From: Beggiatoa leptomitoformis
Lineage (GTDB): Bacteria > Pseudomonadota > Gammaproteobacteria > Beggiatoales > Beggiatoaceae
Direction: 5' to 3'
DNA length: 64,000 nt
Assembly: GCF_001305575.3 (NCBI RefSeq)
Contig: NZ_CP012373.2
Coordinates: forward strand, 620,001 to 684,000
Positions 36,124 to 44,373 of this stretch are shown here, piece by piece; the first letter of the stretch is position 1, and every line of letters begins with the position of its first letter. The position numbers and the translations under genes are program-made. The notes below the pieces were generated by a model that did no database searches, was not told the origin of the DNA, and saw only the letters and a list, made by a program, of their open reading frames with translations.

Positions 36124-36498
36124 TTGAAAGCCCTATTCATGAATGGACGTGAGTATAAAGCTGAAAAGCCAGCTCAGAATGAAACTGAATATGCTTCTGA
36201 TTGTTTAATTGTACTGGTAACGTTTGAACCTCCTGATGGAGATAAACAATTTAAACGTTTATTGAAGTCTGTACACAAGATTTCTAAAGAATTTGATACC
36301 CGTAATCTGGTATTAGCACCATTTGCCCATTTGTCTCATCAATTGATGGAACCTGATAGGGCAAAAATAGTGTTGAAAGGATTATCTATAGAATTGCAGC
36401 ACCAATATAATTTGGTGATTTCTGAGTTTGGTGTGGAAAAGGGTTTGATGATTGATTTAAAAATTAGTAACGATAATATTAAGTTTCGTTCTTTCTAA
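36124..36498 (+). CDS. Free-standing archaeal-type threonyl-tRNA synthetase editing domain
   Basis: 124 residues matching the N-terminal editing domain of archaeal ThrRS, a DTD-like fold that hydrolyses Ser-tRNA(Thr). The best block is NLVLAPFAHLSHQLMEPDRA, with the His shown catalytic in Pyrococcus, followed by EFGVEKGLMIDLKI with the Lys equivalent to that in FGYYK. The terminal GHP motif is missing (SNDNIKFRSF instead). Bacteria normally use a different ThrRS editing domain, so this is foreign in type. TTG start with a good RBS. Placed 26 bp before the NRPS, it may hydrolyse a mischarged tRNA or carrier-bound aminoacyl thioester, or provide self-protection; these are inferences. Confidence 0.8.
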   Translation: MKALFMNGREYKAEKPAQNETEYASDCLIVLVTFEPPDGDKQFKRLLKSVHKISKEFDTRNLVLAPFAHLSHQLMEPDRAKIVLKGLSIELQHQYNLVISEFGVEKGLMIDLKISNDNIKFRSF

Positions 36499-36524
36499 CG
36501 TTTACTAACAACCCATTTGTAACA

Positions 36525-39500
36525 ATGTTGTCAGGATATAAACCACTCATGAATAATCACTCATCAAATCTTGCATTATGTGTGCATGAATTATTTGCAG
36601 AACAAGTGCGTTATAGACCTCATGCAACTGCCGTTGTCTTTGCCGAACAACAGTTAAGTTATATTGCCTTAGACCAACAAGCAAACCAACTCGCACATTA
36701 TTTACAACAAAAAGGGGTTGTTGCCGATACCATCGTTGGTATTTGCGTTGAGCGTTCATTAGAAATGGTCGTTTGTGTCTTGGCAGTGTTGAAAGCAGGG
36801 GGGGCTTATTTATTATTAGACCCAGAAACGCCTAGCGAGCGTTTAGCCTTCATGTTAGTCGATGTAAATGCAATGCTATTATTGACGGATGAAAGTGTTG
36901 CACCATTATTGCCTGTCCATCAAAGCACTTTAGTTTATATAGACCATGAAGCCTCGGCGATTCGTCAACTACCCAATACACCGCCTGATGTTACCGTACA
37001 GCCTGATAATTTGTCTTATATTATTTATACATCGGGTTCAACAGGCAAACCTAAAGGGGTATTATTAACGCATCGTGGTTTATGTAATTTAGTGACCGTT
37101 ACACCTGCTATTTTGCAATTAGATGCGGATAGTCGAGTTTTACAATTTTTCTCTGCAAATTCTGATGGTGCGACTTACGAATTATTTTTAACCTTATGTA
37201 ATGGTGCAACTTTATATTTACTTCCTTCAAAAGCAGTGATGTTAGGAACTGATTTTGCCTATCGATTACGTGACCAAGCCATTACACATTTACAAATTAC
37301 GCCGTCGGTTTTAAATACGTTACCAATACTTGAACTTCCTGATTTAAAAATGTTATTAGTCGTTGGGGAAGTATGTCCCTCAGCACTGGTTGAACGTTGG
37401 GGAAAAAATCGTTTATTTTTTAATGGCTATGGTTTATCAGAAACCACTGTTTGTGCAACTTTAATGCAGTGTACAGACCCTAATAGCCCGCCTTCCATTG
37501 GTTGCCCCATTCCTAATACACACGTTTATATGTTAGATGAACAATGCCAACCTGTGCCTATGGGTGAGATTGGGGAAATGTATGTGGGTGGCTTAAACGT
37601 TGCGCGTGGTTATTTGAATCGTCCTGAACTCACCGCAGAACGCTTTATTCCTGACCCTTTTGCTCAAACAGATACACGCTTGTATAAAACGGGTGATATG
37701 GGACGTTATTTAGCCGATGGCAATATTGAGTTTTTAGGTCGTATTGACAATCAGGTAAAAGTGCGGGGTTTTCGGGTTGAATTAGATGAAATCGAATCAG
37801 TTTTAGCGCAACACCCGCTGGTACAACAAGCCAGTGTTGTCGTTAATGCGCATCAAGAGATGGATAAACGCTTGGTTGCCTATGTTGTACCGCAAACAAT
37901 CCAATCCAGTGAGTATTTAAGCACTTGGCAAGCACTGAATGAGCAAACTTATCAGCAATATAACGATGTTGATGTACAAAAAATGACGCTGACAGGTTGG
38001 AACAGCAGTTATACAGGAGAAGCCTTTAGTGAAGCAGAAATGTTGGAAAGTATTGAACAAATTGTTGCGCGTGTACTGGCATTAAAACCACAACACGTAT
38101 TAGAAATCGGTTGCGGTGCGGGGCTGTTGCTCACCCGTATTGCTCCCCATTGTCAGTCTTATATTGGCGCGGATTATTCTGCAACTGCAATTGCTTATGT
38201 AGAAAAACTCAGGCGGACAATTGGTGGTTTGGAAAATGTCACACTTTTACACCGTTCTGCGGATAATTTCACCGATTTAGCCCCTGCGTCGCAAGACGTT
38301 ATTCTTATTAACTCGGTTATTCAAAGTTTTCCTGATACTGATTATTTATTAACGGTAGTGACGGGTGCATTAAAGCTGTTAAGAGCAGGTGGGGCGTTAA
38401 TCATTGGTGATGTGGTTAATTATAACTTACAAGAAATTTATCACGCCTCGTTACAAGCCTATCAAGCCGATGCTCAATTAACACCAGAACGCTTATTACA
38501 AAAAATTCAGCAAAGTAAAGTACAAAAAAAAGAATTGTCTGTTTCTCCAAGTTTTTTCATTGTATTACAAAATGCCTACCCACAAATCCAACATGTTCAA
38601 GTAATGCCTAGGGATGGGCGACATTTAAATGAATCAACCCAATTTCGTTATGATGTATTGTTACATGTTGGAGAAGCATTATTACCACGAGCGATTCCGC
38701 ACTGGTTGACATGGGAAGAACAGCCTTTAAGTCTTGCTGAAATAGAAAAATTACTGACTCAAGAAGCCCCCCCTCTCTTTGGTATTCGCGGTATTACGAA
38801 TGCTCGATTACATACCCCATTACAACAATGGCAATGGTTACAAGAATATGCGCAACCTCATCAAACAGTTGCAGAATTACATACCTTTGTTAGTCAGCAA
38901 GTGCAACAAGGAATTAATCCCGCTGACTTATGGCACTTAACTAAAAAAATACCTTATCATGTTGAAATTAGTTGGTTAAATAGTGGGGTGCAAGGACACT
39001 TTGATGTGGTATTTACGCACCAAACAATGAATGCTGTGCCAGCCATTTTTGAGCGACCGCTGGTTATGGATAAATTATGGTCGCTTTATACCAATAATCC
39101 TGCACAAGCTAAACAACATCGTCAGTTAGCGGGCGACTTGCGCCGTTTCTTACGGGCTAAATTGCCCCATTATATGATGCCATCAGCATTTGTGATGCTT
39201 GCCGATTTCCCATTAACCCCCACAGGGAAAGTGGATAGACAATCGCTTGCAAAGTTGCCCGTACACTATCCTGTCACGCTGACAGAAACGGCAAGACCAC
39301 GTAATGCAGTAGAACAAGTGTTGGCTGATACTTGGGCTGATGTGTTGGGATTAGAATCGGTTGGGATTCATGATAATTTTTTTGCTTTGGGGGGAGATTC
39401 GCTAAACGCAATGCTGTTGTTTTTAAAACTACAAACGCAATTTAAACAGGATTTTCGTTTAGCTGATTTGTTTAATGCACCAACAATTGCTGAGTTCGTT

Positions 39501-39572
39501 GCATATCTTCCTCAACAACCCCTTCATCAAACAACCGTGCAAGACACTGCATGGGAAACGGGTGAAATATAA
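36525..39572 (+). CDS. Nonribosomal peptide synthetase module A-NMT-PCP
   Basis: 1015 residues. Adenylation motifs: YIIYTSGSTGKPKGVLLTH near 165, NGYGLSETTVCATL, LYKTGDMGRYLADGNIEFLG, RIDNQVKVRGFRVELDEIE and A10 TPTGKVDRQSL. An N-methyltransferase domain is inserted between A8 and A10: GWNSSYTGEAFSEAEMLESI, VLEIGCGAGLLLTRIAPHC near 525, LINSVIQSFPDTDYLL. A PCP closes the module (NFFALGGDSLNAML, Ser near 957). No condensation, thioesterase or reductase domain is fused. The specificity region reads FFSANSDGATYELF: Asp235 is kept, but Trp239 is replaced by Tyr and the rest is unusual, so I cannot name the amino acid. The start may be ATG 36549 (AGGAT upstream). Confidence 0.95.
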   Translation: MLSGYKPLMNNHSSNLALCVHELFAEQVRYRPHATAVVFAEQQLSYIALDQQANQLAHYLQQKGVVADTIVGICVERSLEMVVCVLAVLKAGGAYLLLDPETPSERLAFMLVDVNAMLLLTDESVAPLLPVHQSTLVYIDHEASAIRQLPNTPPDVTVQPDNLSYIIYTSGSTGKPKGVLLTHRGLCNLVTVTPAILQLDADSRVLQFFSANSDGATYELFLTLCNGATLYLLPSKAVMLGTDFAYRLRDQAITHLQITPSVLNTLPILELPDLKMLLVVGEVCPSALVERWGKNRLFFNGYGLSETTVCATLMQCTDPNSPPSIGCPIPNTHVYMLDEQCQPVPMGEIGEMYVGGLNVARGYLNRPELTAERFIPDPFAQTDTRLYKTGDMGRYLADGNIEFLGRIDNQVKVRGFRVELDEIESVLAQHPLVQQASVVVNAHQEMDKRLVAYVVPQTIQSSEYLSTWQALNEQTYQQYNDVDVQKMTLTGWNSSYTGEAFSEAEMLESIEQIVARVLALKPQHVLEIGCGAGLLLTRIAPHCQSYIGADYSATAIAYVEKLRRTIGGLENVTLLHRSADNFTDLAPASQDVILINSVIQSFPDTDYLLTVVTGALKLLRAGGALIIGDVVNYNLQEIYHASLQAYQADAQLTPERLLQKIQQSKVQKKELSVSPSFFIVLQNAYPQIQHVQVMPRDGRHLNESTQFRYDVLLHVGEALLPRAIPHWLTWEEQPLSLAEIEKLLTQEAPPLFGIRGITNARLHTPLQQWQWLQEYAQPHQTVAELHTFVSQQVQQGINPADLWHLTKKIPYHVEISWLNSGVQGHFDVVFTHQTMNAVPAIFERPLVMDKLWSLYTNNPAQAKQHRQLAGDLRRFLRAKLPHYMMPSAFVMLADFPLTPTGKVDRQSLAKLPVHYPVTLTETARPRNAVEQVLADTWADVLGLESVGIHDNFFALGGDSLNAMLLFLKLQTQFKQDFRLADLFNAPTIAEFVAYLPQQPLHQTTVQDTAWETGEI

Positions 39573-39600
39573 CGTACTTGGATGACCAAGTGTGTAAAAA

Positions 39601-39710
39601 GTGAGTGACATGCGGCTACATGCACTCACTACATAAAAGTTAGACACAGATAAACGTGTTTGACTAACCTCATATAAAACTTATGTGAAAAATAGTAAGT
39701 ACATAAGTTT
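39601..39710 (+). promoter_or_regulatory. Structured leader of sulfatase copy 1
   Basis: Three stem-loops lie in tandem upstream of the ATG. The first is GTGAGTG-A-CATG paired with CATG-CACTCAC (39601-39629). The second is imperfect, GTTAGACAC with GTGTTTGACTAAC (about 39639-39668). The third is AAACTTATGT (39677-39686) with ACATAAGTTT (39701-39710). They could form a terminator/attenuator for the NRPS transcript or a regulated leader. No ligand class is recognised. Confidence 0.5.
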
Positions 39711-39748
39711 CACAACCCTTAAATAATCTTATTCAAGAGCTAATTATA

Positions 39749-41923
39749 ATGGGACAACTTTCTATTCATTTCAAGAAGGCAGTTATTGGTGCTTGCACGG
39801 TATCAACGCTGTTATGTGCTAATCCTTTACAACAAGCCATTGCAGATGTTTTACCACGGGCGAGTACAACGGGCAAACCCAACTTTATCACTATCGTGTT
39901 AGATGATATGGGGTTTTCTGATTTAGGTTCATTTGGTAGTGAAATTCCTACACCAAATTTAGACCAATTGGCAAATACAGGTATTATTCTCAATAATTTC
40001 TACGCAGCACCGACTTCCACACCATCAAGGGCCATGCTATTTACAGGGAAGGACCATCATCAATCTGGTGTGGGCAATATGCCAACATGGGTGCGTCCAG
40101 AACAACGTGATAGACAAGGGCACAATCTCGCAGGGTATGAGGGTTTATTACCTGAATATGTTCTGCCATTTACTGAAGTTTTACAAAATACTGGCTATCA
40201 CAATATGATGGTCGGTAAGTGGGATTTAGGTGAAGAACCTGAATATTACCCCAGTAAGCGGGGCATAGACCAAACCTTTGTGTTGTTACCCGGTGGTGAT
40301 ACTTACTTTTTATCCGATGCCCAAGGCAAATTAGTTACCACATTTGACGCAAATTACTACGCGAATTTAGGCTTAGAAAGCCCCTATAATCAAAATGGGG
40401 TAGAATTTAAAGACTTTCCACCAAATGCCTATGCAACAACGTATTACACCGATAAAACGCTAGAAATTTTAGATAGTCGGGATAAAAGTAAACCGTTTTA
40501 TCTCAATTTATCTTACATCACACCACATGACCCCTACCAAGCGCCCGCAGATGTGACTGCAAAATATCTGGCTTATTATGAACGTGGTTGGGATGTTATT
40601 CGTGAAGAACGCTTTACCCGTCAAAAACAACTGGGCTTTTGGACGGATAATTTACAACTTCCCGCCCGCCCTGAGAATGTTCCTGCATGGGATAGTTTAA
40701 CTGACGAACAAAAACGCTATGAAACCAAGCGGATGGCGATTTATGCAGCAATGTTAGACATATTAGACCAAAACATCGGGCGCGTTGTACAACACCTGAA
40801 AGATATTGGTGAATATGACAATACCGTGATTTTCGTCCATTCAGATAATGGGGGACCATTTTCCGCAGCGGGTAGCCCTGCCTACCAAGCCTATGTTGCG
40901 AAGAATTTCGACAATAGTTATGAAAATATAGGGAATATCAAGTCCCTAATTGGTTCAAGCCCTGGGTGGGGAATGGTGATGAACACGCCATTAAATCAAT
41001 ATAAAGGTGATACATTTGATGGTGGTGTACGGACTGCTGCCTTTGTACATTACCCTCAAAGCAAGATTTCAGGGGTAAAATACAGCGGTTTAACCTCTGT
41101 CATGGATATTTCTGCCACGATTTTGGACATGGCAGGTGCGCAATATCCGTATGTTTATAAAGACCGTCCCAATACACCTATGCAAGGCATATCCATGGCG
41201 GGTTTATTTTCTGGACAAGTCGTTAGTGACCCCGAACGTTGGTTAGCATGGGAATTAGACAGCGCGAAGGGTGTGCGGAAAGGCAATTGGAAACTCTCGC
41301 AGAAATGGATACCTGAGCAAAATCGTTGGGATGAAAACTGGTATTTATTTAACCTTACTATTGACCCCTTTGAACGTAATAACCTCTCCACCAAAGAGCC
41401 TGAAAAATTTGCTGAATTGTTAAAAGTCTATCGGCAATATGCTGAACAAAACAGTGTAATTGAAATCAGCGGCAAAATTATCAATGGGGATTTAGGTGGT
41501 CTTATTAACAGCACTATTTTAAGTGATGCCCGTATCACGGGGGGAACAGCGGTTAATTACCTCTACTTTAACCAAAAAACTACCCCAAAAACCACCGATT
41601 TAGTTGAGGTTGAAGCCAGCATTCAACCTGCAAAAGAACATATCGGCTTACCTGCTAATATTTTCGTCCAAGTAACCTATACCCCACCTGAAGGAACACC
41701 CGTAAAACTGATGTTTAAACAAGACGGCTCAGCCACTTTATGGGATGATGCCTCTATTTTACCTTTCTTTAGCGTCAGTGCTTTAACCAAACGGGTACCT
41801 GTACCCATTTATCAAGGGATACTGTCTTTACCTGGTAAAGTTGATATTCTCTTAGGTTATCAATTATCTGATGGAACAATGGTGAAGAGTGAAAAACCGA
41901 TTACTATTACAGTAGGTAGTTAA
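39749..41923 (+). CDS. Exported serine-type arylsulfatase, copy 1
   Basis: 724 residues with a Sec signal peptide (1 to about 32). Sulfatase signatures: metal-binding LDDMGFSDLG (Asp52, Asp53), the formylglycine motif S90-T-P-S-R followed by AMLFTGKDHH, GKWDLGE, and HSDNGGPFSAAG with the metal-binding Asp-Asn. The modified residue is Ser, not Cys, so activation needs an anSME-type radical SAM enzyme acting before export; none is in the window. It hydrolyses sulfate esters in the periplasm. Located after the NRPS, it could remove a sulfate installed by the cluster's sulfotransferases. The C-terminal 130 residues form a beta-rich extra domain. Confidence 0.95.
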   Translation: MGQLSIHFKKAVIGACTVSTLLCANPLQQAIADVLPRASTTGKPNFITIVLDDMGFSDLGSFGSEIPTPNLDQLANTGIILNNFYAAPTSTPSRAMLFTGKDHHQSGVGNMPTWVRPEQRDRQGHNLAGYEGLLPEYVLPFTEVLQNTGYHNMMVGKWDLGEEPEYYPSKRGIDQTFVLLPGGDTYFLSDAQGKLVTTFDANYYANLGLESPYNQNGVEFKDFPPNAYATTYYTDKTLEILDSRDKSKPFYLNLSYITPHDPYQAPADVTAKYLAYYERGWDVIREERFTRQKQLGFWTDNLQLPARPENVPAWDSLTDEQKRYETKRMAIYAAMLDILDQNIGRVVQHLKDIGEYDNTVIFVHSDNGGPFSAAGSPAYQAYVAKNFDNSYENIGNIKSLIGSSPGWGMVMNTPLNQYKGDTFDGGVRTAAFVHYPQSKISGVKYSGLTSVMDISATILDMAGAQYPYVYKDRPNTPMQGISMAGLFSGQVVSDPERWLAWELDSAKGVRKGNWKLSQKWIPEQNRWDENWYLFNLTIDPFERNNLSTKEPEKFAELLKVYRQYAEQNSVIEISGKIINGDLGGLINSTILSDARITGGTAVNYLYFNQKTTPKTTDLVEVEASIQPAKEHIGLPANIFVQVTYTPPEGTPVKLMFKQDGSATLWDDASILPFFSVSALTKRVPVPIYQGILSLPGKVDILLGYQLSDGTMVKSEKPITITVGS

Positions 41924-41932
41924 TTCCTCTTT

Positions 41933-41979
41933 CGGTATTGGTTTCTTTTTTACCCTTTGACTAGGCGCGCATTTTTTAA
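41933..41979 (+). pseudogene. 47-bp fossil of the second sulfotransferase gene
   Basis: The spacer between the two duplication units is entirely a degraded piece of the sulfotransferase gene at 44753-44821. The first 27 bases match with one mismatch (41933-41959). The last 16 match with one mismatch (GGCGCGCATTTTTTA). About 22 internal bases are missing. It shows that the duplicated unit once carried a sulfotransferase gene downstream of copy 1 that has since been deleted. Confidence 0.9.
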
Positions 41980-42089
41980 GTGAGTGACATGTGGCTACAT
42001 GCACTCACTACATAAAAGTTAGACACAGATAAACGTGTTTGACTAACCTCATATAAAACTTATGTGAAAAATAGTAAGTACATAAGTTT
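41980..42089 (+). promoter_or_regulatory. Structured leader of sulfatase copy 2
   Basis: Same three stem-loops as before copy 1; the first has a C-to-T change in its loop that leaves pairing intact. The duplication gave each sulfatase its own leader and possibly its own promoter. Confidence 0.5.
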
Positions 42090-42127
42090 CACAACCCTTA
42101 AATAATCTTATTCAAGAACTAATCATA

Positions 42128-44302
42128 ATGGGACGACTTTCTATTCATTTCAAGAAGGCAGTTATTGGTGCCTGCACGGTATCAACGCTGTTATGTGCTA
42201 ATCCTTTACAACAAGCCATTGCAGATGTTTTACCACGGGCGAGTACAACGGGCAAACCCAACTTTATCACTATCGTGTTAGATGATATGGGGTTTTCTGA
42301 TTTAGGTTCATTTGGTAGTGAAATTCCTACACCAAATTTAGACCAATTGGCAAATACAGGTATTATTCTCAATAATTTCTACGCAGCACCGACTTCCACA
42401 CCATCAAGAGCCATGCTATTTACAGGGAAGGACTATCATCAATCTGGTGTGGGCAATATGCCAACATGGGTGCGTCCAGAACAACGTGATAGACAAGGGC
42501 ACAATCTTGCAGGGTATGAGGGTTTATTACCTGAATATGTTCTGCCATTTACTGAAGTTTTACAAAATACTGGCTACCACAATATGATGGTCGGTAAGTG
42601 GGATTTAGGTGAAGAACCTGAATATTACCCCAGTAAGCGGGGCATAGACCAAACCTTTGTGTTGTTACCCGGTGGTGATACTTACTTTTTATCCGATGCC
42701 CAAGGCAAATTAGTTACCACATTTGACGCAAATTACTACGCGAATTTAGGCTTAGAAAGCCCCTATAATCAAAATGGGGTAGAATTTAAAGACTTTCCAC
42801 CAAATGCCTATGCAACAACGTATTACACCGATAAAACGCTAGAAATTTTAGATAGTCGGGATAAAAGTAAACCGTTTTATCTCAATTTATCTTACATCAC
42901 ACCACATGACCCCTACCAAGCGCCCGCAGATGTGACTGCAAAATATCTGGCTTATTATGAACGTGGTTGGGATGTTATTCGTGAAGAACGCTTTACCCGT
43001 CAAAAACAACTGGGCTTTTGGACGGATAATTTACAACTTCCCGCCCGCCCTGAGAATGTTCCTGCATGGGATAGTTTAACTGACGAACAAAAACGCTATG
43101 AAACCAAGCGGATGGCGATTTATGCGGCAATGTTAGACATATTAGACCAAAACATCGGGCGCGTTGTACAACACCTGAAAGATATTGGTGAATATGACAA
43201 TACAGTGATTTTCGTCCATTCAGATAATGGGGGGGCATTTTCCGCAGCAGGTGGTCCTGCCTATAAAGCCTATGTTGCGAAGAATTTCGACAATAGTTAT
43301 GAAAATATAGGGAATATCAAGTCCCTAATTGGTTCAAGTCCCGGGTGGGGAATGGTGATGAACACGCCGTTAAATCAATATAAACGTGATACATTTGATG
43401 GTGGTGTACGGACTGCCGCCTTTGTACATTACCCTCAAAGCAAGATTTCAGGGGTAAAATACAGCGGTTTAACCTCTGTCATGGATATTTCTGCCACGAT
43501 TTTGGACATGGCAGGTGCGCAATATCCGTATGTTTATAAAGACCGTCCCAATACACCTATGCAAGGCATATCCATGGCGGGTTTATTTTCTGGACAAGTC
43601 GTTAGTGACCCCGAACGTTGGTTAGCATGGGAATTAGACAGCGCGAAGGGTGTGCGGAAAGGCAATTGGAAACTCTCGCAAAAATGGATACCTGAGCAAA
43701 ATCGTTGGGATGAAAACTGGTATTTATTTAACCTTACTATTGACCCCTTTGAACGTAATAACCTCTCCACCAAAGAGCCTGAAAAATTTGCTGAATTGTT
43801 AAAAGTCTATCGGCAATATGCTGAACAAAACAGTGTGATTGAAATCAGTGGCAAAATTATCAATGGGGATTTAGGCGGTCTTATTAACAGCACTATTTTA
43901 AGTGATGCCCGTGTTACGGGGGGAACAGCGGTTAATTACCTCTACTTTAACCAAAAAACTACCCCAAAAACCACCGATTTAGTTGAGGTTGAAGCCAGCA
44001 TTCAACCTGCAAAAGAACATATCGGTTTACCTGCTAATATTTTCGTCCAAGTAACCTATACCCCACCTGAAGGAACACCCGTAAAACTGATGTTTAAACA
44101 AGATGGCTCAGCCACTTTATGGGATGATACCTCTATTTTACCTTTCTTTAGCGTCAGTGCTTTAACCAAACGGGTACCTGTACCCATTTATCAAGGGGTA
44201 CTGTCTTTACCTGGTAAAGTTGATATTCTCTTAGGTTATCAATTGTCTGATGGAACAATGGTGAAGAGTGAAAAACCGATTACTATTACAGTAGGTAGTT
44301 AA
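42128..44302 (+). CDS. Exported serine-type arylsulfatase, copy 2
   Basis: Same length and architecture as copy 1, with nine residue differences that I can count. The nine are Q3R, H103Y next to the active-site TGKD, three changes just after the metal-binding DNGG (P-to-A, S-to-G, Q-to-K), a G-to-R about 110 residues before the A-to-T in the C-terminal domain, and three conservative ones. Three of nine differences cluster beside the catalytic pocket, so the copies may have begun to differ in substrate preference. The formylglycine Ser, both N-terminal Asp residues and the Asp-Asn pair are unchanged. Signal peptide intact. Confidence 0.95.
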   Translation: MGRLSIHFKKAVIGACTVSTLLCANPLQQAIADVLPRASTTGKPNFITIVLDDMGFSDLGSFGSEIPTPNLDQLANTGIILNNFYAAPTSTPSRAMLFTGKDYHQSGVGNMPTWVRPEQRDRQGHNLAGYEGLLPEYVLPFTEVLQNTGYHNMMVGKWDLGEEPEYYPSKRGIDQTFVLLPGGDTYFLSDAQGKLVTTFDANYYANLGLESPYNQNGVEFKDFPPNAYATTYYTDKTLEILDSRDKSKPFYLNLSYITPHDPYQAPADVTAKYLAYYERGWDVIREERFTRQKQLGFWTDNLQLPARPENVPAWDSLTDEQKRYETKRMAIYAAMLDILDQNIGRVVQHLKDIGEYDNTVIFVHSDNGGAFSAAGGPAYKAYVAKNFDNSYENIGNIKSLIGSSPGWGMVMNTPLNQYKRDTFDGGVRTAAFVHYPQSKISGVKYSGLTSVMDISATILDMAGAQYPYVYKDRPNTPMQGISMAGLFSGQVVSDPERWLAWELDSAKGVRKGNWKLSQKWIPEQNRWDENWYLFNLTIDPFERNNLSTKEPEKFAELLKVYRQYAEQNSVIEISGKIINGDLGGLINSTILSDARVTGGTAVNYLYFNQKTTPKTTDLVEVEASIQPAKEHIGLPANIFVQVTYTPPEGTPVKLMFKQDGSATLWDDTSILPFFSVSALTKRVPVPIYQGVLSLPGKVDILLGYQLSDGTMVKSEKPITITVGS

Positions 44303-44329
44303 TTCCTCTTTAATATTTCTTATGCCAAC

Positions 44330-44362
44330 AAACCGTATTAGCTTTTACCACTAATACGGTTT
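44330..44362. terminator. Perfect 12-bp stem-loop between sulfatase 2 and sulfotransferase
   Basis: AAACCGTATTAG (44330-44341) and CTAATACGGTTT (44351-44362) pair perfectly around a 9-nt loop, 11 bp before the next ATG. The tail has only TTTCC, so it may be a partial terminator or an attenuator covering the sulfotransferase start. Confidence 0.6.
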
Positions 44363-44373
44363 CCTCAATTACT

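Larger units (their letters stand above)
39601..41932 (+). repeat. Tandem duplication unit, copy 1 (sulfatase gene plus leader)
   Basis: This 2332-bp unit recurs at 41980-44311 with an offset of exactly 2379 bp. It begins at GTGAGTGACATG and ends 9 bp after the sulfatase stop. Differences are scattered single-base changes, most silent, showing a fairly recent duplication. Confidence 0.97.
41980..44311 (+). repeat. Tandem duplication unit, copy 2
   Basis: Second 2332-bp copy, including the structured leader and the sulfatase gene. After 44311 the sequence runs into the intact sulfotransferase region, whereas copy 1 runs into the fossil at 41933. Confidence 0.97.
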
